Source: Thiomicrorhabdus sp033238645 (GTDB lineage: Bacteria > Pseudomonadota > Gammaproteobacteria > Thiomicrospirales > Thiomicrospiraceae). Taken from it: DNA of 64,000 nt. The position numbers were made by a program, and so were the translations under genes. This document shows, piece by piece, positions 47,003 through 56,677 of this stretch (positions are counted from its first letter, which is position 1; every line of letters begins with the position of its first letter). Where the stretch lies: NCBI GenBank assembly GCA_033238645.1, contig BQXR01000002.1:186001-250000 (forward strand), in the 5' to 3' direction. Under the pieces are notes generated by a model. It was given only the letters and a program-made list of their open reading frames with translations, had not been told where the DNA came from and did not search any database.

Positions 47003-47611
47003 TTACTCTTCCACCAATCCAGGTAAAAAAACCTCAGTCAAAAGCAAAGGAGCACCCTTTTGGGTGAAGACAGAACGTCTTGCGTAGCCTTTGTTTTTTG
47101 CTTGGCTCTCACCCAGATGCTTAGCTAAATATGGCCATGTATCTAAGCTCTGCGTAGCGAAGGTAAAGGGGGTGCGTTTGATGCTTTTGTCTTGAAACAG
47201 CACTTCACCCAACGGCTTATTGCCTAACTTCTGTAAATGCGCCCATGGATTGGTGTCATCGAAATTTGGAATGACGGTTCTTGCATAGACCCAGTTAGCG
47301 CCTTTGCCTTTTAACACCACACAACGTACCCATACCTTTTCATTAGCCCCTAAATTCAAAGACTGAGTTTCATTGACTAGCGGTAACTCTAACTGCTCTG
47401 AGAGAATGACCACTTCTAAATCAGGGCAGAGTAGACGTAATTTAGCGGTCAGAGAGCCTTTAGTGCTTAACCAGTCTTGGACTTTTTTTGATGGGCTGAT
47501 ACGACGAATCAAGCCAGCAGGTTTCCAGAATAGCGGGCGGGCTTTGACGGCGTGTTGGGCTTTCTCTTTGAGTAGGCCTTTGATTTTAGACAGTCTGTCC
47601 GCTGCTGACAT
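47003..47611 (-). CDS. ubiC: Chorismate lyase
   Basis: Converts chorismate to 4-hydroxybenzoate and pyruvate, the first committed ubiquinone step in the cytosol. 202 residues. Family features: WVRCVVLKGKGANWVYARTV (active-site Arg), LGNKPLGEVLF, and the C-terminal YARRSVFTQKGAPLLLTEVF with a conserved Glu. It is downstream of recG in the same direction (36 bp) and separated from ubiA by about 13 kb. Confidence 0.9.
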   Translation of the reverse strand: MSAADRLSKIKGLLKEKAQHAVKARPLFWKPAGLIRRISPSKKVQDWLSTKGSLTAKLRLLCPDLEVVILSEQLELPLVNETQSLNLGANEKVWVRCVVLKGKGANWVYARTVIPNFDDTNPWAHLQKLGNKPLGEVLFQDKSIKRTPFTFATQSLDTWPYLAKHLGESQAKNKGYARRSVFTQKGAPLLLTEVFLPGLVEE

Positions 47612-47647
47612 AGTGGGTCTCTTTATGATTTTATAAATGGTGTTAGG

Positions 47648-49720
47648 TTAGGCGTGTTGATAATCTATTTTTTGACCTGTCCAACGATCTTGCAGTCCTT
47701 GAACTAGGTCGGCATGTTGGGTAATCATTATTCTAGCCCATTTTTGAGCAACGGGTATCCATTCGGCATCGCGTTTTAGGTCGGCAATTCTAAACTCTAG
47801 GCCACCTGTTTGTTTGGTGCCAAGGATCTCACCTGGGCCACGGATTTTTAGATCTTCTTCGGCAATTCTAAAGCCATCGGTAGTCTCGCGCATAATATTT
47901 AAGCGTGTTTTACCTGTTAAAGAGAGTGGTGCTTGGTAGAGCAATACACAGTGACTTTGTAGATCACCCCGCCCAACACGCCCACGAAGCTGATGGAGTT
48001 GTGCTAGGCCCAAACGCTCGGCATTTTCGATAATCATTAGACTGGCATTAGGTACATTGACGCCAACCTCAATCACGGTGGTGGCGACTAACAGATCAAG
48101 TTCGTGATTTTTAAAAGCGTTCATCACTAGGGCTTTCTGATCACCTTTTAAGCGCCCATGAATCAGCCCTACTCGTAGATCAGGATAGTGGTCACTAAAC
48201 TGCGTGGCGGTGACCTCGGCGGCTTGTGCATGCAGTAGCTCGGACTCCTCAATCAGTGGGCAGACCCAGTAAGCTTGTATCCCTTGTTTACACTTGATAT
48301 AAAGGTGTTCCATCACTTCAAAGCGTTTCTCATTACTTAAAACGGCCGTCTCTATCGGCTTTCGCCCAGGGGGGAGTTCATCAATAATGGAGAGGTCTAA
48401 ATCTCCGTAAGCGGTCATCGCCAGTGTACGAGGAATGGGGGTGGCGGTCATAATCAACTGATGTGTATGAACATCTTTTAGATTATTTTTTTCGTGTAGT
48501 GCCAAACGTTGATGCACGCCAAAACGGTGTTGTTCATCGATGACGGCTAATCCGAGTTTGTGAAAGGTGACGGCCTCTTGAAAGAGGGCGTGGGTACCAA
48601 TAATGACTTTGGCAGCACCGCTGTCTATTTGTACCATCATAAACCGTTTCTCAGCCGCTTTCATGCGGCCATTGAGCCAAGCGACGGGAATATCTAATGG
48701 ATCTAACCACTCTTTAAAGGCATGAAGATGCTGCTCGGCTAGAATCTCTGTGGGCGCCATCACTGCCACTTGATAACCCGCATCAGCTGCTTGAATAGCG
48801 GCTAGGGCAGCGATAATGGTTTTACCTGAACCTACATCCCCTTGTACCAATCGTTGCATTGGGTGTGGTTGGGTTAAATCAAATTGAATCTCTTTGAGTA
48901 CTTTTTGCTGTGCACCAGTGAGTTCAAACGGTAGGCTCGCCAACAGTGCATTACTGGTTTGACTGGTAGGAAACGCAGGGGCAAAACGCTGTTGCTCTTG
49001 GGAGCGCATCTGCTGCATAGTTGCTTGTTGATTGATTAGCTCTTCGATTATCAAGCGCTGTTGTGCAGGGTGCTTAAAAGCTTTGATCTGCTGTAAATCA
49101 TCCGTTGGCTGTGGTTCATGCAAAGTAAGCAGAGCTTGATTGAGCAGGGGTAGCTGTAGGCTATCCAATAAGGCTTGCGGCAGTAACTCAGTCAGCGGGT
49201 ACTGTTTTAGCAACACTATAGCCTGCTTAATGAGCTTTAAGATCGAAGCTTGCCCCAACCCCTCTGTGGTGGGATAGGTGGGGGTGAGAGTCTCTTCTAA
49301 AGCAGAAGGTTGATCAGGGTTAATAAACTCATAACTTGGATGCACCATCTCTAAACCACTTGGGCCAGAGCGTACTTCTCCAAAGACTCGAATACTTTTA
49401 CCACGGGTAAACTGCTGTGCTTGTCGGTGGTGAAAGTGAAAAAATCTCAAGGTTAAAAAGGTACCAGAAGGTGACTGGATTTTAACTAATAGGCTATTAC
49501 GGCGACCGCGAGTCAGGGCTTGTGAAAAGATCTCTCCCTCTATTAGGGATTCACTGCCAACAAGAACGCTGTCTAAATCAGTTAAACGAGTTTTATCTTG
49601 ATAGCGCAATGGTAGGTGAAACAACATGTCTTCAACGACAAAAAGCCCCAACTTATGGAGCTTTTCGACTTGCTTTGGGCCAACGCCTTTTAAGGCGGTT
49701 AAAGATTGTTGTGCTAACAT
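47648..49720 (-). CDS. recG: ATP-dependent DNA helicase RecG
   Basis: Remodels stalled replication forks and Holliday junctions. At 690 residues it is full length. N-terminal wedge/OB domain (GPKQVEKLHKLGL at the start, IEGEIFSQALTRGRRNSLLV), helicase motifs QGDVGSGKTIIAALAA, DEQHRFGV, TATPIPRTLAMTAYGDLDLS, and QLRGRVGRGDLQSHCVLLY, with the C-terminal TRG region. Divergent from baiN. Confidence 0.97.
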   Translation of the reverse strand: MLAQQSLTALKGVGPKQVEKLHKLGLFVVEDMLFHLPLRYQDKTRLTDLDSVLVGSESLIEGEIFSQALTRGRRNSLLVKIQSPSGTFLTLRFFHFHHRQAQQFTRGKSIRVFGEVRSGPSGLEMVHPSYEFINPDQPSALEETLTPTYPTTEGLGQASILKLIKQAIVLLKQYPLTELLPQALLDSLQLPLLNQALLTLHEPQPTDDLQQIKAFKHPAQQRLIIEELINQQATMQQMRSQEQQRFAPAFPTSQTSNALLASLPFELTGAQQKVLKEIQFDLTQPHPMQRLVQGDVGSGKTIIAALAAIQAADAGYQVAVMAPTEILAEQHLHAFKEWLDPLDIPVAWLNGRMKAAEKRFMMVQIDSGAAKVIIGTHALFQEAVTFHKLGLAVIDEQHRFGVHQRLALHEKNNLKDVHTHQLIMTATPIPRTLAMTAYGDLDLSIIDELPPGRKPIETAVLSNEKRFEVMEHLYIKCKQGIQAYWVCPLIEESELLHAQAAEVTATQFSDHYPDLRVGLIHGRLKGDQKALVMNAFKNHELDLLVATTVIEVGVNVPNASLMIIENAERLGLAQLHQLRGRVGRGDLQSHCVLLYQAPLSLTGKTRLNIMRETTDGFRIAEEDLKIRGPGEILGTKQTGGLEFRIADLKRDAEWIPVAQKWARIMITQHADLVQGLQDRWTGQKIDYQHA

Positions 49721-49945
49721 TCCGACGGACAGATTAAGAAAGTTTAAATTTTAACAAAGCTGAGCGCTCCTCGTTTAAAAATAGCGATAAAAGGCGGCAA
49801 TCATTTAAACCTTTTTAAGGGATGCCTTTTACTCAGTAGTTGGCGGTTGTGGTAGATTATGCTGATTCACTTTGATGATATGGTTTAGTGATAGGTTTTC
49901 GTGAAAAGTGTCATCAAATATTTTAACTCGCAAAGGATCGGATAT

Positions 49946-51238
49946 ATGTCTCCTGAACAGTCACACGCCTTATCGCATAAGATTGCCATTATCGGTGCTG
50001 GCCCTGCGGGTTTGATGGCAGCACAAGTGTTATCTGATGCGGGTTATGCGCCGACAGTATTTGATGCAATGCCCTCTGCGGCACGTAAGTTTTTACAGGC
50101 GGGGCGTGGGGGTTTAAACCTGACGCATGCAGAAGACTTTAGCCTCTTTGCGAGTCATTATTTTGAAGCTCAGCCTTATTTACAACCAGCGCTAGAAGCC
50201 TTTAGCCCCAATGATATGCGAGAGTGGGCAGAAAGCTTTGGCTTTAAAACCTTTGTGGGTTCTTCTGGCAAAGTCTATCCGCTGGATAAAAAAGCTGCAC
50301 CATTGTTGCGTGCTTGGTTACATCAACTGAAAGCAAACAGTACCCAGTTTAAAATGAAACATCGCTGGGTGGGCTGGTCGAAGGGTGGCTCTAAGAGTGA
50401 CACGACCGATGAATTGCAGGCGGATATTTGGCAATTTGAAACGCCTGATGGTCTTAAGGACTACTCTTTTGATGCGGTGATTTTGGCTTTAGGGGGCGCT
50501 TCTTGGCCACACTTAGGTTCAACAGGTGCTTGGACAATGATATTGGCAGATAAAGGGTTGAAAATTACCCCGCTAAAACCTGCGAATATGGGCTTTAACG
50601 TGGCTTGGTCAAAGGTGTTTAAAGAGAAGTTCTCAGGTAGTCCGCTAAAAAATATTACTCTTAGTTTTACCGACATTAACGGTAAAGCTCAATCTAAGCT
50701 GGGTGAACTCTTAGTGAGTCAAAATGGGGTTGAGGGCAGTTTAATCTATACCTATTCTAAATATCTGCGTGAGTTATTTGAGCAGCAACCTCCATTGACG
50801 GTCACTTTGGATCTGTTTCCGCATCGTAGCGAAAGTCAGTTAATACAACAGCTGAGTGGTAAACAAGGTAAGCAGAGTTTGAGTGCCTTTTGGAAGCGCT
50901 TTGGGCTGGCTGGTGTTAAGGCATCTCTATTAAGAGAGGTATTAGCAAAAGAGCTGTTAACACAACCTGAGTTAGTAGCGAAGACTCTGAAAAAGTTTCC
51001 ATTAATATTAGAGTCTTACCGACCCATTGAAGAGGCGATTAGTACTGCAGGGGGGTTAGCGTTTACAAACCTCGATTCACAGCTAATGCTCAAGGATTTT
51101 CCTGGTGTATTCTGTATTGGAGAGATGCTGGATTGGGAAGCACCTACAGGAGGCTATCTATTAACGGGAGTGATGGGGCAAGGTAAACAGGCCGCTGAAG
51201 GGCTTTTGAAGTTGTTGCAAAAACAGCCAAATGATTAA
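49946..51238 (+). CDS. BaiN/RdsA-family FAD-dependent oxidoreductase
   Basis: Flavoprotein of the HI0933/YhiN (BaiN) family, about 430 residues. FAD-binding fold at the N-terminus (KIAIIGAGPAGLMAAQVL), RKFLQAGRGGLNLTH, and C-terminal GGYLLTGVMGQGKQAAEGL. The ATG at 49946 is preceded by AAAGGA at nine bases; a GTG at 49901 would add 15 residues with no ribosome site. The physiological substrate is unknown. Closest subgroup by motif seems to be the TIGR03862-type flavoproteins (by memory, unverified). Confidence 0.85.
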   Translation: MSPEQSHALSHKIAIIGAGPAGLMAAQVLSDAGYAPTVFDAMPSAARKFLQAGRGGLNLTHAEDFSLFASHYFEAQPYLQPALEAFSPNDMREWAESFGFKTFVGSSGKVYPLDKKAAPLLRAWLHQLKANSTQFKMKHRWVGWSKGGSKSDTTDELQADIWQFETPDGLKDYSFDAVILALGGASWPHLGSTGAWTMILADKGLKITPLKPANMGFNVAWSKVFKEKFSGSPLKNITLSFTDINGKAQSKLGELLVSQNGVEGSLIYTYSKYLRELFEQQPPLTVTLDLFPHRSESQLIQQLSGKQGKQSLSAFWKRFGLAGVKASLLREVLAKELLTQPELVAKTLKKFPLILESYRPIEEAISTAGGLAFTNLDSQLMLKDFPGVFCIGEMLDWEAPTGGYLLTGVMGQGKQAAEGLLKLLQKQPND

Positions 51239-51255
51239 TCATCAGGTTTTGGGTA

Positions 51256-51262
51256 GGGGGGG
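51256..51262 (+). repeat. G7 tract between convergent genes
   Basis: GGTTTTGGGTAGGGGGGG starts within ten bases after the baiN stop, a loose version of the G-tract motif, between convergent baiN and ridA. Confidence 0.6.
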
Positions 51263-51306
51263 CTTACGAAGATAAGACTCCGTAAGTTTTGAGTGCTATG
51301 TGTTGG

Positions 51307-51693
51307 CTAGTATGAAGACAATGCCATAACGCCATCCATCTCAACGTCAGTACCTTTTGGTAGCTCTTTAACCCCAACGGCTGCACGAGCAGGATAAGGT
51401 TGCTCAAAGTACTCAGCCATAATTTCGTTAACGGTTGTGAAGTGGCTTAGGTCTGTTAAGAAGATGTTTAGTTTTGCAATATCTTGCAGTGAACCACCTG
51501 CGGCTTCACAAACCGCGGTTAGATTTTTAAAGACTTGGTGGATACGCTCAGAGATATCTCCCTCTTTCATCTCCATGGTTTCTGGAATCAGGGCAATTTG
51601 ACCTGAAAGATAGACGGTATTGCCGATACGAACGGCTTGAGAGTAAGTGCCAATGGCTTGAGGAGCGTTAGGGGTAGAGATAACTTCGCGCAT
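51307..51693 (-). CDS. ridA: RidA-family enamine/imine deaminase
   Basis: Hydrolyses reactive 2-aminoacrylate made by PLP enzymes. 128 residues with the family start (ISTPNAPQAIGTYSQAV), GNTVYLSGQ, and the active-site Arg in YPARAAVGVKELP, followed by Asp/Glu VEMDGVM. The ridA-spoT adjacency is widespread in gammaproteobacteria. The ATG has GGACATTCC upstream (minus strand AAAGGACATTCCC). Confidence 0.95.
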   Translation of the reverse strand: MREVISTPNAPQAIGTYSQAVRIGNTVYLSGQIALIPETMEMKEGDISERIHQVFKNLTAVCEAAGGSLQDIAKLNIFLTDLSHFTTVNEIMAEYFEQPYPARAAVGVKELPKGTDVEMDGVMALSSY

Positions 51694-51860
51694 GGGAATG
51701 TCCTTTATTTGTGAGCTTAAGACAAGCGAGGCCTTAGCAGGTATTTAGAATGGCTTTTATTCTAGCAAACTTTAGTGAAGCTGCCTAAAAAGGCGTGGAA
51801 AAGCAGGTGATTCTTTTCTAAAGTGGCATTTTATAAAGATTTTTTTTTCGTCTGAAAAGC

Positions 51861-51893
51861 TTGTACCCGCAAGGGGTAATAGAGCAGGGGGGG
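51861..51893 (+). repeat. 33-bp hairpin/G-tract repeat, copy at spoT end
   Basis: TTGTACCCGCAAGGGGTAAT then AGAGCA and seven Gs, ending two bases from the spoT stop codon. TACCC/GGGTA can pair. Confidence 0.8.
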
Positions 51894-51894
51894 A

Positions 51895-54036
51895 TTATAA
51901 ACGGTGAATTTTTTCGACAATGGGTAGCTGTTTTAAGCGGCGCATGACTTGTGCAAGGTGACGGCGGTCTCGGACATTGATTACAAAATTCATTAAACTG
52001 TAGGTATCATCTTTATCTTCGGAGGTAACGCGCTCAATATCGGTGTTCATTTTGGCAATTTCACTGGCGATAGTGGCTAGGGTGCCGCGTTGATTCTTTG
52101 CCTCTAATTGTAGCTCTGTGAAGTAGGTGCCTTCAGCACCCTCTTCCCAGTGAACTTCAAGGCACTTCTCTGGTTGGTTTTTCATGCTCTTGATGTTGTG
52201 ACAGCCTTCGCGGTGAATTACTAAGCCTTTCTCAGTACTGATAAAACCAGCAATATCATCCCCTGGAAGAGGGTGGCAGCAGTTCGCAAAGTGTACCATC
52301 ATGCCATCTGTACCAGAGATGGGTAGAGGTGTATTTTCTTCAGTGTTCTTTGGTGGCACCATATCACCCGTGCCGAGTAGCGTATCGTGAATCTGCTTGG
52401 CAACAAGCTGTGACATACGGTTACCCGTGCCAAGCTCTTCCAGTAGTGCATCCCAAGAATTGATATTTAGCATGCTGATGAGCTGGTCACGCATATCTTC
52501 ATTTAGGCCGTTATACGACATATTGAAGTTACGCAGTGATTTGACCAGCATTTTTTGCCCGAGTTTAATCGCATCGCCAGTCTGTTGGTGTCGCATAAAG
52601 TGGCGAATTTGTGAACGTGCTTTGGCTGTATTTACAAAGTTTAACCAAGCAGGGTTAGGCTGTGCATCACTGCCTTTGATTATGTGAATGGTTTTACCTG
52701 TTTCAAGTTTGGTACGCAGTGGAACGAGCTTTTTATCGATACGACAAGCAGTCGTAGAGTGACCAATATTGGTGTGTACTGCATAGGCAAAATCAACGGG
52801 TGTTGCGCCTCTTGGTAGTGTAATGATTTCACCCTTAGGCGTGAAAACATAGATCACATCTGGGAAGAGATCTATTTTTACGTTCTCTAAGAAGTCGAGT
52901 GAGTTACCCGCGCTCTGCTGAATCTCTAATAGGTTTTTAACCCACTCCTGTGCCCGCATATCGACGTAAGAGCTGCTGTTATTTTGCTTCTCATCACTCT
53001 GTTTATACTGCCAGTGTGCTGCAATACCATGCTCAGAAACTTCATGCATAGTGGTATCACGAATTTGCACTTCAAGATGCATTCCAAATGGGCCAAATAG
53101 AGAGGTATGGAGTGACTGATAACCATTTGATTTAGGAATGGCAATATAATCTTTAAAACGGCCAGGTAAAGGCTTATATAAAGAGTGTATTGAACCTAAG
53201 GTACGGTAGCACTGATCTGCGGTTGAGACGGTAATACGAAAAGCGAAAATATCTAAAATATCTGCAAAGCTTTGATGTTTTTTACGCATCTTTTTATAGA
53301 GGCTATAGAGATGTTTTTCACGACCGACAACTTGACCCTCAATCCCTTCCTGATTTAGGCGATTTTGAATGGTATCACTGATCTGGTCAATTAGCTCATT
53401 ACGATTCCCACGTGCTTTTCGGACAGCTGCTTCTAAGACGGCATATCTGACAGGGTACATTGCTTTAAAACCAAGGTCTTCCAGCTCGATACGTATTGCA
53501 TTGATCCCTAAACGCCCCGCTATTGGTGCAAAGATATCAAGCGTTTCGTGGGCAATTCTTCGTTGCTTCGCTGGGCGCATCACCCCTAAAGTGCGCATGT
53601 TGTGTAAACGGTCGGCTAATTTAATGAGAATGACGCGAATATCACGCGCCATCGCTAAAATCATTTTACGAAAGTTTTCAGCTTGTGCTATTTGAGGGGT
53701 TTCAAACTCGAGTTTACCTAGCTTGGTGACACCATCGACAATTTCAGAGATGCTTTCGCCAAAACGTTCCGCAATATCTTCTTTAGTGTATTTGGTATCT
53801 TCGACCACATCGTGAAGGATGGCGGCGATTAGGCTTTCTTTATCGAGTTGAATATCGGCTAGAATTTCAGCCACGGCAACAGGGTGCCAGATATAGTCTT
53901 CACCCGATTTACGGGTTTGACCTTGATGTGCCAAAGCCCCAAACTCATAGGCTGTTTGAATACGGTTTACTTGTTCTTCCGTAAGGTATTTAGAGGCCTT
54001 TTCTAATAGGCTATCTATTGAGCTCGGGGTGGGCAT
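51895..54036 (-). CDS. spoT: Bifunctional (p)ppGpp synthetase/hydrolase SpoT
   Basis: Stringent-response enzyme, 713 residues. Order: HD hydrolase (HDVVEDT near residue 76, DRLHNMRTL), synthetase (GRFKDYIAIPKSNGYQSLHT), TGS domain (VFTPKGEIITLPRGATPVDFAY), zinc-finger/helical region (CCHPLPGDDIAGF), ACT domain at the end. The intact HDxxED motif shows that hydrolase activity is likely. Preceded by rpoZ (21 bp), the usual order. Confidence 0.97.
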   Translation of the reverse strand: MPTPSSIDSLLEKASKYLTEEQVNRIQTAYEFGALAHQGQTRKSGEDYIWHPVAVAEILADIQLDKESLIAAILHDVVEDTKYTKEDIAERFGESISEIVDGVTKLGKLEFETPQIAQAENFRKMILAMARDIRVILIKLADRLHNMRTLGVMRPAKQRRIAHETLDIFAPIAGRLGINAIRIELEDLGFKAMYPVRYAVLEAAVRKARGNRNELIDQISDTIQNRLNQEGIEGQVVGREKHLYSLYKKMRKKHQSFADILDIFAFRITVSTADQCYRTLGSIHSLYKPLPGRFKDYIAIPKSNGYQSLHTSLFGPFGMHLEVQIRDTTMHEVSEHGIAAHWQYKQSDEKQNNSSSYVDMRAQEWVKNLLEIQQSAGNSLDFLENVKIDLFPDVIYVFTPKGEIITLPRGATPVDFAYAVHTNIGHSTTACRIDKKLVPLRTKLETGKTIHIIKGSDAQPNPAWLNFVNTAKARSQIRHFMRHQQTGDAIKLGQKMLVKSLRNFNMSYNGLNEDMRDQLISMLNINSWDALLEELGTGNRMSQLVAKQIHDTLLGTGDMVPPKNTEENTPLPISGTDGMMVHFANCCHPLPGDDIAGFISTEKGLVIHREGCHNIKSMKNQPEKCLEVHWEEGAEGTYFTELQLEAKNQRGTLATIASEIAKMNTDIERVTSEDKDDTYSLMNFVINVRDRRHLAQVMRRLKQLPIVEKIHRL

Positions 54037-54057
54037 AGAGGAGAGATAACGCCTAGT

Positions 54058-54282
54058 TTAGGTGAAGAAAGGAGGCGTATTTGGATCAGCCATGACAACA
54101 TCTTTATCTATGCTGTTTGCAGCTAGCTCACGTAAAGCAACGACAGTTGGCTTGTCGTTATCTACTTCTACAGTTGGCTCAGCGCCATTTGCAATTTGAC
54201 GAGCGCGTTTAGAGGCTAAAATTACAAGCTCAAAACGGTTTTCTACTTGATCTAAACAATCTTCGACAGTTACGCGTGCCAT
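54058..54282 (-). CDS. rpoZ: RNA polymerase omega subunit
   Basis: 74 residues starting MARVTVEDCLDQVENRFELV, with the conserved ASKRARQIANG motif. It helps assemble RNA polymerase and, with spoT next door, forms part of the ppGpp site in enterobacteria. AGGGAATACCT precedes the ATG (minus strand). gmk, its usual upstream neighbour, is displaced by the Kdo gene block. Confidence 0.97.
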   Translation of the reverse strand: MARVTVEDCLDQVENRFELVILASKRARQIANGAEPTVEVDNDKPTVVALRELAANSIDKDVVMADPNTPPFFT

Positions 54283-54364
54283 AGGTATTCCCTGAGTAAA
54301 TTTAAAGGTAAGGAGCTATTCTACATGAATTTAAATGGGAGTTTTGAGAAATATAGGGGCTGGC

Positions 54365-55597
54365 CTATTGATTGTTATTCGTGTTGCTGTCTAATAGCGC
54401 ATCCAAATAATTTTGCAGCGTGTCGGCTTGCGACTGGATGGCAACTAGGGCGTTCTTGCCTAATGTCGCTCTCAGTTCCGAGTCATTGATTAACTGTAAG
54501 ATATTCTGGCTAAGAGCTTCATAACTTTGGCACTGAATAATGCCACTGCTCTGCAACAGTAATGCGGTCTCAGTCTCAAAATCAGATACATCAGGCCCAG
54601 TGATAATCGCCCTTTGGTATGCTGCTGGTTCTAGTGCATTGTGACCACCTTTTGCGACAAAGCTACCGCCCATAATAACCAGTTTAGCATGCTCAAACAG
54701 TGGCATGAGTTTGCCTAAACGATCATCCAGATGGATTGAGTTGTGCTCAGTTGGCTGTTGGCCTTTGCTGGCGACACTTAATGAGGCGTCTAAAGTGATT
54801 AACTGTTTCTGAATCATTTCGCTGCGCTTTGGGTGGCGCGGAACGATGACTAAGAGCTCTGGGCGATTGAGGGCTAACCAAAGTTTACTCATCTGTAGTT
54901 CTTCATCTTCATGTGAGGAGGCTAACAGAATATAATCACGGCCAATAGGGTTGGGGTTGTGTGGCACTTGATCGAGTTGTGCATATTTAAGATTGCCCAA
55001 TACGTGCACATTTTCTGGTTTTGCCCCCAGTATGATAAAACGACCTGCTTCATCTTGAGAGCGAGCCAGTATTTGATTCACTTTTTGTAAACTCTGCTGA
55101 TAGCTTTGCTTTAACCAGTTCGGTGCTTTGAGTGTTTTACGGGATAGACGCGCATTGAGTATGCGCAGATCTATATTACGTTGATGACAGAGTCGGTACA
55201 GGTTTGGCCAGATTTCAGTCTCTAAAATCCAGCAGTCAGTAGGACAGCAGCTATCAAGAAAGTGACGAATAGCAAAAGGCCAGTCTAGCGGAAGGTAGCT
55301 GTGCTGTACTGAGTCGCCAAAAAGATTATCAACAAGCTGTTTACCTGTTGGTGTATTGGTGGTGATTAGAATGTGATATTCAGCTTCTAAGGCTCGAATA
55401 AGGGGTTCTGCAGCTTTAACCTCTCCGACAGAGGCACAGTGAAACCAGATACGTTTAGAGACGGTTGGCAGTTTGGGATACTCCAAACCTAGGCGCTGTA
55501 AGAAAAAAACGCGGCCACCCTGTTTTTTAAAGGAGTCTATTAAGATTAAAAGCCAAATCAGAGGGCTTAAGAGTCTTATGAGTAGTTGGTAAACCAT
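54365..55597 (-). CDS. waaA: Kdo transferase WaaA (KdtA)
   Basis: Adds Kdo (here perhaps 8-amino-Kdo) from CMP-sugar to lipid IVA at the inner membrane. 410 residues with an N-terminal membrane anchor, the catalytic-base Glu in HCASVGEVKAAEPLI, NARLSRKTLK, and the GT-B nucleotide-binding KGGHNALEPAAYQ. It lies downstream of kdsB, separated by 90 bp containing inverted G and C tracts. Confidence 0.95.
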   Translation of the reverse strand: MVYQLLIRLLSPLIWLLILIDSFKKQGGRVFFLQRLGLEYPKLPTVSKRIWFHCASVGEVKAAEPLIRALEAEYHILITTNTPTGKQLVDNLFGDSVQHSYLPLDWPFAIRHFLDSCCPTDCWILETEIWPNLYRLCHQRNIDLRILNARLSRKTLKAPNWLKQSYQQSLQKVNQILARSQDEAGRFIILGAKPENVHVLGNLKYAQLDQVPHNPNPIGRDYILLASSHEDEELQMSKLWLALNRPELLVIVPRHPKRSEMIQKQLITLDASLSVASKGQQPTEHNSIHLDDRLGKLMPLFEHAKLVIMGGSFVAKGGHNALEPAAYQRAIITGPDVSDFETETALLLQSSGIIQCQSYEALSQNILQLINDSELRATLGKNALVAIQSQADTLQNYLDALLDSNTNNNQ

Positions 55598-55625
55598 ACT
55601 GTTCCCTAAAAATGGATCAAACTAA

Positions 55626-55664
55626 ATGGGCAGGGGGGGGGGGAACGATACCCCCCCTGTTCAT
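55626..55664. repeat. Inverted G11/C7 hairpin between kdsB and waaA
   Basis: ATGGGCAGGGGGGG (part of an 11-G run, 55633-55643) and CCCCCCCTGTTCAT (55651-55664) are near-perfect complements around AACGATA. This gives a possible stem of about 13-14 pairs in the kdsB-waaA mRNA spacer. Confidence 0.75.
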
Positions 55665-55687
55665 TTAGATTTTGAGTGATAAAGCCC

Positions 55688-56434
55688 TTAGTGGCCAGCC
55701 TGTATAAGTGCTTCCATCACCGCAATATCACCTGGAAGATCGACTTCTGGTGAATCCCATTTACTCTCAACTACTTTGATTTTATGACCATACTCTAGGG
55801 CGCGCAGTTGCTCTAGTTTTTCAATATCTTCAAGTTTACCCATGGGTAACGCATTAAAAGTGTCAACAAAGCTTTTAGTATAGGCGTAGATACCTAAATG
55901 TTTAAAGCTATCGTGATCCCAGTAATCACGGCCATGAGGCACAGTTGCACGTGAAAAGTACAGTGCAAAACCATTTACATCCATGACCATTTTGACGTCT
56001 TTTGGGTTGGTGATTTCTGCTTCATTAACGATCTTGAAAGACAAAGTGCTCATGCCAAAGCTACCATCATAATCGCCTGCGACAAACGGTGAGATAACAT
56101 CTTCGATAGACTCATGATGTACTAAAGGTTGATCTCCTTGTACATTTACAATCAAATCACCGTCTTTCAAACCAAGTGAATTTGCTGCGGCAGCGATACG
56201 GTCTGTTCCAGAGGCAGCTTCAACAGGGGTCATAATCACCTTGCCACCAAACGCCTCAACCACCTCTTTAATACGATCATCATCGGTCGCAATATAAACT
56301 CCTTTTAAACCTTGTGCTTTAGAGACGCGATCATAAACATGCTGAATCATCGGTTTACCGTCAATCAGCTTAAGCGGTTTACCAGGTAAACGTGAAGAAC
56401 CATAACGAGCAGGGATAAAAACATAAGTATTCAT
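55688..56434 (-). CDS. kdsB: CMP-Kdo (or CMP-8-amino-Kdo) synthetase KdsB
   Basis: Cytidylyltransferase activating Kdo-type sugars before WaaA. 248 residues; VFIPARYGSSRLPGKPL at the start, DGDLIVNVQGDQPLV and the Mg-binding Asp in EVDLPGDIAVME. The ATG at 56434 with GGAAAG upstream is chosen over the in-frame GTG four codons earlier. In Shewanella the KdsB next to kdnAB prefers the 8-amino sugar; by context this one may too. Confidence 0.95.
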   Translation of the reverse strand: MNTYVFIPARYGSSRLPGKPLKLIDGKPMIQHVYDRVSKAQGLKGVYIATDDDRIKEVVEAFGGKVIMTPVEAASGTDRIAAAANSLGLKDGDLIVNVQGDQPLVHHESIEDVISPFVAGDYDGSFGMSTLSFKIVNEAEITNPKDVKMVMDVNGFALYFSRATVPHGRDYWDHDSFKHLGIYAYTKSFVDTFNALPMGKLEDIEKLEQLRALEYGHKIKVVESKWDSPEVDLPGDIAVMEALIQAGH

Positions 56435-56677
56435 AAGAGTCACTTTCCGAAAAAAAGTTAGAGGTAAAGAGTAGGGTGGTTTATTAAACCTTTTACAAAA
56501 ATAAACTAAAAAGATTAGAAGGTTTTCATAAAAAGTTTGCAGCCTCTATTCAATTAGAGGCTAACAAAGGTTTTGGCAAACTCATTTAGATGCATAGCAA
56601 GACGGCTGAGAAGGAGTTGAGCGAGACTCAACAACCGAATACCCAACGAAGCTAGGCGCTAAACAAGGCAGCCAAAA

